From NCBI GenBank assembly GCA_025149285.1, contig CP102274.1, positions 2,309,501 through 2,373,500 on the forward strand: DNA of 64,000 nt, written 5' to 3'. Made by a program: the position numbers and the translations under genes. Positions 1 through 8,288 of the stretch are shown here, piece by piece. Under the pieces are notes generated by a model. That model searched no databases and was not told the DNA's origin. It saw only the letters and a program-made list of their open reading frames with translations. Each line of letters opens with the position of its first letter. Position 1 is the stretch's first letter. The stretch is from Hungatella hathewayi (GTDB lineage Bacteria > Bacillota > Clostridia > Lachnospirales > Lachnospiraceae).

Positions 1-2
1 CC

Positions 3-653
3 GGCAATGTGGTAAAGAGCATTCCCGCGGCGCTGGTGTATACCATCGTCACGATCTTCTCGTCTTACTTATTCATTGTGAACCGGGATAAGATACTGGA
101 CTTTTTTAAGAAATATATGCCGGAGGGCGGATCTAAGTATTATAAATACCTGAGAAAAGATGTCAGGCATCTGGTTGGCGGTTACTTTCTTGCACAGTTT
201 AAGATTATGTTTGTAGTAGCAGTCGTGCTTGCCGCCGGTTTTCTGGTACTAAGGGTCGATTACGCCCTTCTGATTGCCGTTATCGTGGCTTTCCTGGACT
301 TCCTTCCGGTGCTGGGAACCGGGACGATCCTGGTTCCCTGGGCGGTGATCCGGCTCTTTTCCGGAGATACCTACTTTGCTCTGTGGATGCTTGCGCTCTA
401 CGTTCTGACACAGGTACTGAGACGTGTGATAGAACCAAAGATCGTGGGAGACACCATGGGACTGGATCCGCTGGCGACGCTGCTGTTTCTGTATCTGGGA
501 TTTAAGTTTAACGGAATCGCAGGTATGGTGCTGGCTGTCCCCATCGGCATGCTGTTTTTGAATCTGTATGAGTTCGGGGCTTTTGATTCCCTGATCAGCA
601 GTGTGAAGACGCTGGTTCACGATATCAATGCATTCCGGCGGGGACCGGACTGA
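3..653 (+). CDS. AI-2E family transporter (YtvI-like), 5'-truncated
   Basis: This is the C-terminal part of a multi-pass membrane protein of the AI-2E exporter/YtvI family. The reading frame is already open at the left edge, so the start lies outside the window. About 217 codons are visible, with four or more hydrophobic helices, a soluble linker rich in K/Y near the left end, and the family-typical stretch FLDFLPVLGTG followed by EPKIVGDTMGLDPLATL. In spore formers, YtvI-type members are annotated as sporulation membrane proteins; the transported molecule is unknown. It ends about 60 nt before the lysozyme gene, and no clear terminator separates them. The family is recognised with good confidence, the subfamily less so. 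Confidence 0.85.
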   Translation, partial: GNVVKSIPAALVYTIVTIFSSYLFIVNRDKILDFFKKYMPEGGSKYYKYLRKDVRHLVGGYFLAQFKIMFVVAVVLAAGFLVLRVDYALLIAVIVAFLDFLPVLGTGTILVPWAVIRLFSGDTYFALWMLALYVLTQVLRRVIEPKIVGDTMGLDPLATLLFLYLGFKFNGIAGMVLAVPIGMLFLNLYEFGAFDSLISSVKTLVHDINAFRRGPD

Positions 654-715
654 CGGGAAGGACAGCGTAATACCATAATGAAAAGATAAAAGAAAGGAAC
701 GAACAGGAGGAAAGA

Positions 716-1666
716 ATGAGAAGCAGGAACAGAAAAAAAGGAATTCGTATGGCAGCGGGGCTGATGGCCGTCATGATGATGGCAGCCGTGCCGTTCCCTG
801 CCGCTGCGGCAGAGCCGTGGGAAAAGGAGAACGGCCAGTATGTGGATGCATCCGGAACACCCATAGCGGGTGCTCTGGAAAAAGGCATTACGGTGACGAA
901 GTACCAGAACCGGGCGAATGCGGACAAGGGAGGCATCGACTGGGCAAAGGTCGCGGCCGACGGCGTGGATTTCGCCATGATAAGAATCGGATATTACAAA
1001 GATATGGATCCCTACTATTCCATGAATATGCAGGGCGCATCTGCAAACGGGATCAAGACCGGCGTATTTTTTTATACGCAGGCGCTTGACACGCAGAGTG
1101 CCGTAGACGAGGCGAATTACGTCCTGAAGATGGTGCGGGACTATCCGGTGTCGTACCCAATCGCGTATGACGTGGAATCACAGCACCTGTTGGACAACGG
1201 GCTGACAAAGCAGCAGATCACAGATAATATCAATGCGTTCTGCAAAGTCATATCTGATGCGGGATACCGTCCTGTTGTCTATGCAAACAATGAATGGCTG
1301 ACCAATCACATGGACATCAGCCAGATTCCGTACGATATCTGGTATGCGAGGTACGGAACCATCAACAACTGCCAGAACAGAACCATATGGCAGTGTACCG
1401 ATAAAGGAAAGGTAGATGGAATCACAGGCGACGTGACGATCGAATTCTCCTTTGTGGATTACGCAGCGCTGATTCCGCCGGAAGGCTGGAAACACGTGGA
1501 TGGAAACTGGTATTATACAAAGAATTACGTGAAACAGACCGGCTGGGTACAGGTTGGAGAGAAGTGGTACTACTTGGATTCCAACGGTGCCATGATTCAT
1601 GATACGACCATGACCATTGACGGGGCGTCTTATACCTTTGGCCCCGATGGCGCGATGGCGGAATAA
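716..1666 (+). CDS. Secreted GH25 lysozyme with C-terminal wall-binding repeats
   Basis: A glycoside hydrolase family 25 muramidase predicted to cut the MurNAc-GlcNAc bond of peptidoglycan outside the cell. The N-terminus has a basic segment and a hydrophobic signal peptide ending near AAAAE (about residue 35). The GH25 barrel runs from about residue 55 to 255; it begins with KGITVTKYQN, contains the acidic YDVESQ strand of the active site, and closes with the DVTIEFSFVDY segment. Two aromatic repeats follow (GWKHVDGNWYYT, GWVQVGEKWYYLDSNG), typical of choline-binding-like cell-wall anchors. The start ATG is preceded by AGGAGGAAAGA. It may be an autolysin or act on competing bacteria. Confidence 0.93.
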   Translation: MRSRNRKKGIRMAAGLMAVMMMAAVPFPAAAAEPWEKENGQYVDASGTPIAGALEKGITVTKYQNRANADKGGIDWAKVAADGVDFAMIRIGYYKDMDPYYSMNMQGASANGIKTGVFFYTQALDTQSAVDEANYVLKMVRDYPVSYPIAYDVESQHLLDNGLTKQQITDNINAFCKVISDAGYRPVVYANNEWLTNHMDISQIPYDIWYARYGTINNCQNRTIWQCTDKGKVDGITGDVTIEFSFVDYAALIPPEGWKHVDGNWYYTKNYVKQTGWVQVGEKWYYLDSNGAMIHDTTMTIDGASYTFGPDGAMAE

Positions 1667-1703
1667 GAGAAAGAAAATAGGGATACAGGATGGATTACAG
1701 AAG

Positions 1704-3080
1704 GTGAAGGCAGAGAATAATTTAGATTCAGATGATATGAGAGGACTGGTATGGAGGCTTGCATTTCCCTCCATGCTGGCCCAGTTTGTGAGTGTGTTTT
1801 ACAGTATTGTGGATAGAATGTACATCGGTAATATCGCCGGAACCGGCGAAATCGCATTGGCAGGAGTAGGAATCTGCGGCCCGATTGTGACCCTGATTTC
1901 TTCTGTTGCTTTTTTAGTGGGTGTCGGCGGATCCCCTCTCATGAGCATACGGCTTGGAGAGAAAAATGAACGGGCAGCCAGGCAGATTCTGGCAAACTGT
2001 TTTCTGCTTCTGACCGTGCTGTCAGTGGTGATTACAGTGATTTCCCTGCTGGTGAAAAACCATTTGATCATGTGGTTCGGAGCCAGTGAGGCGACGTTTC
2101 CTTATGCGAACGCGTACATAACGATTTATCTGCTGGGAACGGTATTTGCGCTTCTGGCGACGGGGATGAACCAGTTCATCATCTGTCAGGGCTTTGCAAA
2201 GGTGGGGATGAAATCGGTCTTAATCGGTGCGGTGTGCAATATCATACTGGATCCGGTGTTTATCTTTGGCTGTCACATGGGGGTGCGCGGCGCGGCTGTG
2301 GCCACGGTGCTTTCCCAGATGGCTTCCTGCGCCTATGTGCTTCGGTTCCTCTTCAGCAGGCGGGCGCCGGTGCGGATCACCTTCGGTGAGTACGACTGGC
2401 AGATTATGAAGCGGGTCCTTCTCATCGGGTTAAGCCCATTTCTGATCATTGCATTTGACAACATCCTGATCATTGCGCTGAATACGGTGATTCAGAAGTA
2501 CGGCGGAGCGGAGCAGGGAGATATGCTGCTGACCTGCATGACCATTGTTCAGAGCTTTATGCTGATGGTTACCATGCCGCTTGGCGGGATTACCAGCGGG
2601 ACACAGACCATCCTGGGCTATAATTACGGTGCGAGAAGGCCGGAACGAATCAAGAAGGCGGAGGTTCATATCGCGGCGCTGGGCCTGGTATTTACCACAG
2701 TGATGTTCCTGATCGCCCACACCATTCCGCAGTTCTTCGTCAGGATCTTTACGCAGAATGAAACGTATGTGGAGCTGACCGTCTGGGCCATCAAAATCTA
2801 CACGTTAGGCATAATTCCGCTGGCTGCACAATATACTGTAGTGGACGGGTTTACCGGTATGGGGATCGCGCGGGTGGCGATCACACTGTCCATGTTCCGG
2901 AAGATGATCTTCCTCGGCGGCGCATTTCTGATTCCTGCAACCATGGGAATCAAATATATCTTTTATACGGAACCTGTTTCCGATTTTATCAGCGCAGCCG
3001 TATCGGTGGTGATCTACTTCCTTGTCATCGACAGGATTATCAACCGGAAGCCGGTATTTGGACGGCGGAACATGCCATAA
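1704..3080 (+). CDS. MATE family efflux transporter
   Basis: An integral membrane antiporter of the multidrug and toxic compound extrusion family, predicted to have 12 helices in two MatE halves. Recognisable family segments are AFPSMLAQFVSVFYSIVD near the N-terminus and the repeat-equivalent GLSPFLIIAFDNILI. About 458 residues from the chosen GTG at 1704, which is normal for the family. The frame stays open further upstream into the lysozyme gene, but those codons give a charged, unlikely N-terminus. The other in-frame choice is ATG 1737, which lacks a ribosome binding site. Export substrate is unknown. The gene sits directly behind the lysozyme gene, possibly co-transcribed. Confidence 0.88.
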   Translation: MKAENNLDSDDMRGLVWRLAFPSMLAQFVSVFYSIVDRMYIGNIAGTGEIALAGVGICGPIVTLISSVAFLVGVGGSPLMSIRLGEKNERAARQILANCFLLLTVLSVVITVISLLVKNHLIMWFGASEATFPYANAYITIYLLGTVFALLATGMNQFIICQGFAKVGMKSVLIGAVCNIILDPVFIFGCHMGVRGAAVATVLSQMASCAYVLRFLFSRRAPVRITFGEYDWQIMKRVLLIGLSPFLIIAFDNILIIALNTVIQKYGGAEQGDMLLTCMTIVQSFMLMVTMPLGGITSGTQTILGYNYGARRPERIKKAEVHIAALGLVFTTVMFLIAHTIPQFFVRIFTQNETYVELTVWAIKIYTLGIIPLAAQYTVVDGFTGMGIARVAITLSMFRKMIFLGGAFLIPATMGIKYIFYTEPVSDFISAAVSVVIYFLVIDRIINRKPVFGRRNMP

Positions 3081-3108
3081 ACAGAGTCCGGACAGGAGGA
3101 ACAATGCA

Positions 3109-3723
3109 GTGATGCGAAAATGGATTGCCGCAGCCGCAGTACTTTTATTCAGTACCATGGGTACGGGAGAGGCCTTCGCAGAGACGTGGCAGTATCAGGC
3201 CGCAGAACAGCCGGGGCCCGGTACGAACGGGGGCGCCATGGCGGAAGAGCCGGGCAGTGTCCCGGAAGCAGGAAGCTGGAATGGACTGACATTCACCAGT
3301 TCCAGGCTGGGCTATCAGGTGACGGTTCCGGAAGGCTTCATGCCGCTGGAATCTTATATGGACTTATCCGTGGACGACACCATGACCCTGGACTTATCCG
3401 TGGCTGCACCGGATATGACGGTTTCCATGGTGGTGGTCACGTATGACAAGATGGATGAGGAATTTAAGGGGATGGATGCCGGTCAGCTGGCTGCAGTGAT
3501 GGGACAGGGACTGGGCGGATACGACGACTACATGCAGATCGGAGAGGTGGAGATGGTGCCCCTTGGAGACCGGGAATATGCAAAACTGCCGGTAATCTAT
3601 ACGGGGCTTCTCAATCAGGACCTGTATTTCTGCTGGTCAGGCGAGTCCGTTATGATGATCGAGATCGTCTACGATCCGTACCGGAAGGCCATGGCAGATG
3701 AGATCATGGGATCGATTCGGTAA
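3109..3723 (+). CDS. Secreted protein of unknown function
   Basis: About 204 residues with a clear signal peptide (MRKWIAAAAVLLFSTMG, cleaved near AFAE). A short linker rich in G/E/P follows, then a globular region of beta-strand character. I do not recognise a named domain; the shape (signal peptide plus a domain holding FTSSRLGYQVTVPEGF) resembles Firmicutes lipoprotein-like proteins of the PsbP/DUF1795 type, but this is only an impression. AGGAGGA at 3094-3100 is 8 nt from a GTG at 3109 and 11 nt from the in-frame ATG at 3112, so either may start it. It lies 28 nt after the MATE gene. Confidence 0.7.
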   Translation: MMRKWIAAAAVLLFSTMGTGEAFAETWQYQAAEQPGPGTNGGAMAEEPGSVPEAGSWNGLTFTSSRLGYQVTVPEGFMPLESYMDLSVDDTMTLDLSVAAPDMTVSMVVVTYDKMDEEFKGMDAGQLAAVMGQGLGGYDDYMQIGEVEMVPLGDREYAKLPVIYTGLLNQDLYFCWSGESVMMIEIVYDPYRKAMADEIMGSIR

Positions 3724-3764
3724 AACAGAATTGAAAGCAGAAATGGTATGTCGGCAGATTGTAA

Positions 3765-3793
3765 TTGACATATGTCAAAAATTGCCTTATAAT
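3765..3793 (+). promoter_or_regulatory. Consensus promoter for the DUF134/NifX pair
   Basis: TTGACA at 3765-3770 and TATAAT at 3788-3793 with a 17-nt spacer, a perfect match to the vegetative sigma-A consensus. It lies 92 nt upstream of the DUF134 start. The -35 box is embedded in the first of two palindromes (see next entry), so the promoter is probably strong and tightly controlled. Confidence 0.85.
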
Positions 3794-3808
3794 AAATGAC
3801 ATATGTCA
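3765..3808. promoter_or_regulatory. Paired palindromic operator TGACATATGTCA
   Basis: The perfect palindrome TTGACATATGTCAA covers 3765-3778, and a second copy, TGACATATGTCA, covers 3797-3808. Their centres are 31 bp apart, about three helical turns, so two dimers would sit on the same DNA face. One copy covers the -35 box and the other the start of transcription, the classic arrangement for repression. The binding protein is not known; the DUF134 HTH protein encoded just downstream is the simplest candidate. The core ACATATGT also fits the ACANNTGT core of BlaI/CopY-type operators. Confidence 0.7.
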
Positions 3809-3884
3809 GTAACATCTGCAAAAGCCACTGGACTAAGCCGGAAAAGACCTCATGACAGGTGTTCATAATGAAGGAGGAGACGAT

Positions 3885-4301
3885 ATGGCACGGCCCGTAA
3901 AGGCGAGACGAATATGTGGAATACCGGGAAGGATGCAGTTTGGACCGCTGGAAGCGGGGACAGGCCCGGAGGCGGACCAATTCATTTCCCTGACGCTGGA
4001 AGAGTATGAGACGATTCGGATTATCGATTATCTGGACCGTACCCAGGAGGAATGCGCCGAACAGATGGGCGTGGCCAGGACCACGGTGCAGGCTGTGTAT
4101 CAGTCCGCGCGGAAGAAGATGGCCGCCATGCTGGTGGAGGGAAGCGCTCTTTCAATCGGAGGCGGAAACTATGAGGTATGTCCCAGGGCAGGAGGCTGCT
4201 GCAAAAAAGACTGCAGAAAACGTCTCTGCCCCGGCCGCAGGTGTGACGGGCAGGAATATCAGAATGGAGGATGGAATCATGAAAATTGCGGTAACGTATG
4301 A
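3885..4301 (+). CDS. DUF134 family HTH protein with Cys-rich tail
   Basis: 138 residues. The N-terminus MARPVKARRICGIPG and the helix-turn-helix region (LEEYETIRIIDYLDRTQEECAEQMGV, split here only for description) place it in the DUF134 family, small sigma-region-4-like DNA-binding proteins. The last 45 residues are rich in cysteine (CPRAGGCCKKDCRKRLC), suggesting a metal or Fe-S centre. The start is set by AAGGAGGAGA 6 nt upstream; an earlier in-frame ATG at 3852 lacks such a site. Family members usually sit beside NifX/NifB-type Fe-Mo-cofactor-binding proteins, as here. Probably an autoregulator sensing metal, redox or cluster status. Confidence 0.88.
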   Translation: MARPVKARRICGIPGRMQFGPLEAGTGPEADQFISLTLEEYETIRIIDYLDRTQEECAEQMGVARTTVQAVYQSARKKMAAMLVEGSALSIGGGNYEVCPRAGGCCKKDCRKRLCPGRRCDGQEYQNGGWNHENCGNV

Positions 4302-4665
4302 GAACGGCAGTGTGTTCCAGCATTTCGGACACAGTGAACAGTTTAAGATTTATCAGGCAGAAGAAGGAACAGTCGTATCCTCGGAGGTCGTGGGAACCAA
4401 TGGAAATGGTCACGGCGCGCTGGCCGGATTCTTAAAAGAAATGGGAGTGGAGACTCTGATCTGCGGAGGAATCGGCGGAGGTGCGAGAAATGCACTGGAC
4501 GAGGCAGGAATCCAATTGTACCCGGGGGTGAGCGGGGATGCAGACAAGGCTGTGGAGGCACTCTTAAAGGGGACGCTCTCCTATGATCCGGACACCATGT
4601 GCAGCCACCACCATGAAGGCGAAGGGCACGACTGCCATCATGGCGGTGGAAGCTGCCATCACTAG
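4279..4665 (+). CDS. NifX/NifB-type dinitrogenase cofactor-binding domain protein
   Basis: 128 residues of the Nitro_FeMo-Co (PF02579) fold: MKIAVTYENGSVFQHFGHSEQ at the N-terminus and the loop LICGGIGGGARNALDEAGI in the middle. The C-terminus is a histidine cluster (HHHEGEGHDCHHGG), likely metal-binding. Stand-alone members in anaerobes that do not fix nitrogen are thought to handle Fe-S or other metal clusters; no nif genes are seen here. The start ATG has GGAGG 8 nt upstream and overlaps the last 23 nt of the DUF134 gene, so the two are translated as a pair. Confidence 0.88.
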   Translation: MKIAVTYENGSVFQHFGHSEQFKIYQAEEGTVVSSEVVGTNGNGHGALAGFLKEMGVETLICGGIGGGARNALDEAGIQLYPGVSGDADKAVEALLKGTLSYDPDTMCSHHHEGEGHDCHHGGGSCHH

Positions 4666-4689
4666 ACGTTTTACGTACTGCACGCTGGA

Positions 4690-6561
4690 TTAAACAGGGC
4701 TGTCTTCCCGCCGTTTCGCGGGAATCTTTATGGTGACTTCCGTTCCGGTTCCGTGTGAACTCTGAAAGGTAAGACCGTAGGACTCTCCGTAGAGACGCTT
4801 TAGACGGAGGTTGGTGTTATAGACACCGATGTGTACAGAATCGGAGGTTCCATTCGACATGGGATCTCCGTTTTCTTCTGCCAGTATGGACTCCAGCGAT
4901 TCAGGGGAAATTCCGATGCCGTCATCGGAGATGAGAAAGATAATGTCCTCACCCTGACGCCAGCCTGTCAGAAGAATGTTGCCTCTTTTTTCTTCCGTCC
5001 CCATGATTCCGTGGAGCCATGCGTTCTCCACGATGGGCTGGAAGGTCAGCTTTGGGATGGTGTATTCGGACAGTTCATCCGGCACATCCACGACGAAGCT
5101 GACGCAGTTGTCATAACGCATATTCTGAAGTTCCACATACAATTCTGTGTGCTCCAGCTCTTCCTCAATCGTGTTCATGAGCCCCCGTTTACTGAGCGTC
5201 AGCTTATAGAAGCGGGAGAGCGTCTGAATCGCCCTGGTAACATCTTCTTTCCGTCCGGTTCTGGACAGCCAGTTAATCATATCCAGTGTATTATAGAGAA
5301 AATGCGGATTAATCTGCGCCTGAAGAGCGCGGAACTCCGCCAGCCGTAAATCTTCAGAGGCCTTTTCCCGGCTGTTCATCAGATCGTTGATCTCCTCTGT
5401 CATATAATTGTAGGTATCGGTAAGAACACCGATTTCGTCACAGCCGGTCTCAACGGTGTCCATCGGCATGGGACGGCCCGTACGAACGGACTCCATCTGA
5501 TAGGCAACCGCGATGATCCGGTCGGCGATGGAGACAGAGAGCTTCAGGGCGATCGAAAGAGCCAACGCAGTGAAGAGGAGGTAGGCCACAATCAGCTGGA
5601 TCATCAGACGCGTTCCGGCGTCAGTGATGTGGCTGGAGGGCAGCAGGGAAATCATATACCAGTCCGTGTTCCTGACCGGGAAATAAGCCGTGTAAGCGGC
5701 GCCATCCGGGTACGATACCAGGGTGAAGGTCTTTTCCGGCCCGATCCTGGACAGAAACTCGTCTGTGGGAATGTAGTATATCCCGGCCAGGGCCATATCG
5801 GAAGCGGATACCATCACATCCCGGCTGTTGATGATGTAGGCGGCTTCTCCCTTGACCGAGGCATTGTTAATCAGTGCGGAATCGAAGGGCTCGCTGTTAA
5901 AGTACACAGCCAGATAAGCGGAAGCCCGCAAATTTTCCTGCTCGGAGCCGGCAGGAGGCAGATAGGTGATTCTGGAAATGTAGGCCAGGCGGCCGAATTT
6001 CTCTGCTTCAGACGGACTTAAATAGAGTTCCGGACAGAGCAGATCCTTATTCTGCATGGTGCTGCAGATTCCGTACCAGTAGCTGCTGCTGACCGTGGAG
6101 ACCGGGGCAAACAGCCGGTTTTTCTCCGTGTTGTACTTCATCAGATCGGGATAGACGGAATCATCATAGTAGATGCGGATTCCCGTAATCATGGTGTTGT
6201 CGGTCAGGCTGTCTGTCAGATGAAACAGGCTGTCCATCCGGTTCTGCTCCGGTTCAAACGCTGCGGCGTCGCTCTCCGAGAGATAGAAGAGGCGGTGGAT
6301 CGAGGACGAATCCCTCAGTGCGTCGGAAACATAGGTCACGTGAGACACCAGATTTTCAATCGACGCCGCGGTCTGCGCAGACAGAGCCTGCTCGGAACGG
6401 ATGGAGTCGTCCATGACGATGCCGTATAGCCTGACGAAAATAAAGCCTGATAACACGGCCGTGGGAAACAGGATTAAAAGGGCATGGGAGATGACAAGCT
6501 TATTCTTCAGCTTCAGGTCATACGTATAGTGGCGCAGGATTCGGTTGACAAAGTTTTTCAT
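4690..6561 (-). CDS. YesM-type sensor histidine kinase
   Basis: 623 residues. Membrane helices at about 24-47 and 318-342 flank a large extracellular sensor domain (dCache-like). HAMP lies at about 340-395 and the LytS/YesM-type kinase core follows: H-box AQINPHFLYNT with His420, N-box PIVENAWLHG, and G-box SDDGIGIS. This class phosphorylates AraC-type regulators that control sugar transport and glycan use. The gene overlaps its partner regulator by 4 nt. A sugar-binding lipoprotein gene stands divergently across the promoter region and may supply the extracellular signal. The stop lies only 24 nt beyond the end of the convergent NifX gene. Confidence 0.95.
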   Translation of the reverse strand: MKNFVNRILRHYTYDLKLKNKLVISHALLILFPTAVLSGFIFVRLYGIVMDDSIRSEQALSAQTAASIENLVSHVTYVSDALRDSSSIHRLFYLSESDAAAFEPEQNRMDSLFHLTDSLTDNTMITGIRIYYDDSVYPDLMKYNTEKNRLFAPVSTVSSSYWYGICSTMQNKDLLCPELYLSPSEAEKFGRLAYISRITYLPPAGSEQENLRASAYLAVYFNSEPFDSALINNASVKGEAAYIINSRDVMVSASDMALAGIYYIPTDEFLSRIGPEKTFTLVSYPDGAAYTAYFPVRNTDWYMISLLPSSHITDAGTRLMIQLIVAYLLFTALALSIALKLSVSIADRIIAVAYQMESVRTGRPMPMDTVETGCDEIGVLTDTYNYMTEEINDLMNSREKASEDLRLAEFRALQAQINPHFLYNTLDMINWLSRTGRKEDVTRAIQTLSRFYKLTLSKRGLMNTIEEELEHTELYVELQNMRYDNCVSFVVDVPDELSEYTIPKLTFQPIVENAWLHGIMGTEEKRGNILLTGWRQGEDIIFLISDDGIGISPESLESILAEENGDPMSNGTSDSVHIGVYNTNLRLKRLYGESYGLTFQSSHGTGTEVTIKIPAKRREDSPV

Positions 6562-8108
6562 GAGAGCATTTTCTCCCTGTATTCAGAAGGGGACAGGCCC
6601 ACAAGCTTCCGAAAGGTCTTACTGTAATAGTTGCCGTCACTGTAGCCCACCTTGGAGGAAATATCGGCGATCTTATAACGGGGATCGCCTAAAAACTGTT
6701 TGGACTTCTTGATCCGGTAGTCGGTCAGGTACTGGTTTAACGTCTGTCCCGTCTCATTTTTAAACAGCGTGCAGATGTAGCTGGAGGAGCGGTTCACGTA
6801 TTCGCTGACATCCAGTACGGAGAGCGAGGAGATGGCGTAGTTCTGGTGAAGGTATTCCTTAATCTGAAAGACCAGAGGATTCTCCCCTGTATTCCGGGTC
6901 AGGTGATCAAAATACTGTTCGATTTTTTCCAGCAGCAGGCTGTGCAGCTCGGAAAAGGTGCTGCAGCGGAGTACGCTGTCCCAGATCGACTGGGGATTGA
7001 CGCCCTCGTTATTCCACAGAGAGACGTAGTTCATGATGCCGTTTTCATCCAGCTTTACCAGGTATTTGTAATAGATATCCTTGACCTGGCTGGGCAGAAG
7101 CGGCTGTCCGTTTAAGATGGAATCGCGGAGCTGCCCGGCAAGTTCCAGGGCCTTATCCTTCTGCTTTCCGGAGAGCGCCAGATCAAAGTCCATCAGCACA
7201 TCGGCGGGAGGACAGAGGGCGGCCGGTTTATCGTATTCAGTCAGAATGGAGTTAAAGTCATGAAAGAAGCTGTTTTCCAGGAGGAGCTTCGCCTTCTCGT
7301 AGGAGAGGTGGACGGAAGCGGTCCCCGTGACGATGGGACCGACCGCCAGGAAAAAACGGCAGTATTTGTCAAAGCTCTGCTGTAAAAACAGGGCGCAGCG
7401 TTTTACCGCCTCCTTATCCGGCTTTTTTTCGGAATAAATATGTACGATTACATAGCGGTCAGAGCGAAAGGCATAGACCTGTTTTAATCCCAGCTCCGTT
7501 AACAGGATTAAAAAATTCTCCCGCGCCTCATCCATCGGTATTTCGGGAAGCTCGGAGAGCGGCGTCACACTGTCCACGATGATCGAAAAAAATAAGGTGG
7601 ACGGACCCATGGCCAGGCCCAGATGCCTGCTCAGCTCCAGAGCGGCCGTCTCGCTGTCGGGAAGCGTCAAAAGGTGAGCTAAATGGCCCTTCTGTTCCTT
7701 TTCCTGAATCATCACGGCACTGCGCGTATGACTTCGTACCTGACAGTTTAACAGGGCTTCGGCCAGGGCGTCATCGAGCTCGGAGAGGCTCAGTGGTTTC
7801 TCTACGTAACGAACCGCCTTCAGCTTAATGGCCGCTTTTAAATACTCTTTATCTGAATAGGCGCTCATGAAAATAATGGCGGTATCAGGATTTTGTTCCA
7901 ATATGGCTTCTGCCATCTCAACACCGGTCATCCGGGGCATTCTGACGTCAGTTAAGACAATATCCGGCCGCTCGGAGACCGCAGTCTCCAGACCGTGTAC
8001 CCCGTCGTCGGCGAGAAGTATGGAGTCAAAAGGCAGAGAAAGCCTGGCGATGCTGTCACGGATTCCTTCGCGGGTCAGTTTTTCGTCATCTACAATCAGC
8101 AGTTTCAT
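6558..8108 (-). CDS. YesN-type response regulator with AraC DNA-binding domain
   Basis: 516 residues: receiver domain at 1-120 with phospho-acceptor Asp54 in VLTDVRMPRMTG, a middle region of about 250 residues without clear motifs, and a C-terminal AraC/XylS double HTH (about 415-515; VGYSDGNYYSKTFRKLVG is the signature helix). It is the cognate partner of the downstream kinase, first gene of the pair, and likely activates genes for uptake or breakdown of a carbohydrate. Start ATG has a good AAGGAGAAAG upstream. No obvious target operon lies next to it other than the divergent binding-protein gene. Confidence 0.94.
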   Translation of the reverse strand: MKLLIVDDEKLTREGIRDSIARLSLPFDSILLADDGVHGLETAVSERPDIVLTDVRMPRMTGVEMAEAILEQNPDTAIIFMSAYSDKEYLKAAIKLKAVRYVEKPLSLSELDDALAEALLNCQVRSHTRSAVMIQEKEQKGHLAHLLTLPDSETAALELSRHLGLAMGPSTLFFSIIVDSVTPLSELPEIPMDEARENFLILLTELGLKQVYAFRSDRYVIVHIYSEKKPDKEAVKRCALFLQQSFDKYCRFFLAVGPIVTGTASVHLSYEKAKLLLENSFFHDFNSILTEYDKPAALCPPADVLMDFDLALSGKQKDKALELAGQLRDSILNGQPLLPSQVKDIYYKYLVKLDENGIMNYVSLWNNEGVNPQSIWDSVLRCSTFSELHSLLLEKIEQYFDHLTRNTGENPLVFQIKEYLHQNYAISSLSVLDVSEYVNRSSSYICTLFKNETGQTLNQYLTDYRIKKSKQFLGDPRYKIADISSKVGYSDGNYYSKTFRKLVGLSPSEYREKMLS

Positions 8109-8132
8109 CGTATCTTTCTCCTTCCCTAAGCT

Positions 8133-8164
8133 GGAACATCACATTGTTCCCAGTTTCATGTTCC
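8133..8164. promoter_or_regulatory. GGAACA/TGTTCC repeat cluster between yesN-like and binding-protein genes
   Basis: GGAACAT at 8133-8139 is matched by TGTTCC at 8145-8150 and again by ATGTTCC at 8158-8164. The outer pair forms a 7-bp inverted repeat, and the two TGTTCC copies form a 14-bp-period direct repeat. It lies in the 180-bp divergent region, 25-56 nt upstream of the response-regulator start. It could be an AraC-type operator for this system; no experiment is implied. Confidence 0.45.
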
Positions 8165-8288
8165 ACAAATATGGTATATCAATATTGTAACAGGAAATGG
8201 GAAATATGCAACGAAAATAGACAAATTACCCCATGGGTAGTATACTGGAATATATTGGAAACGAAAGAGAAACGGCGGAGGAAAAACG

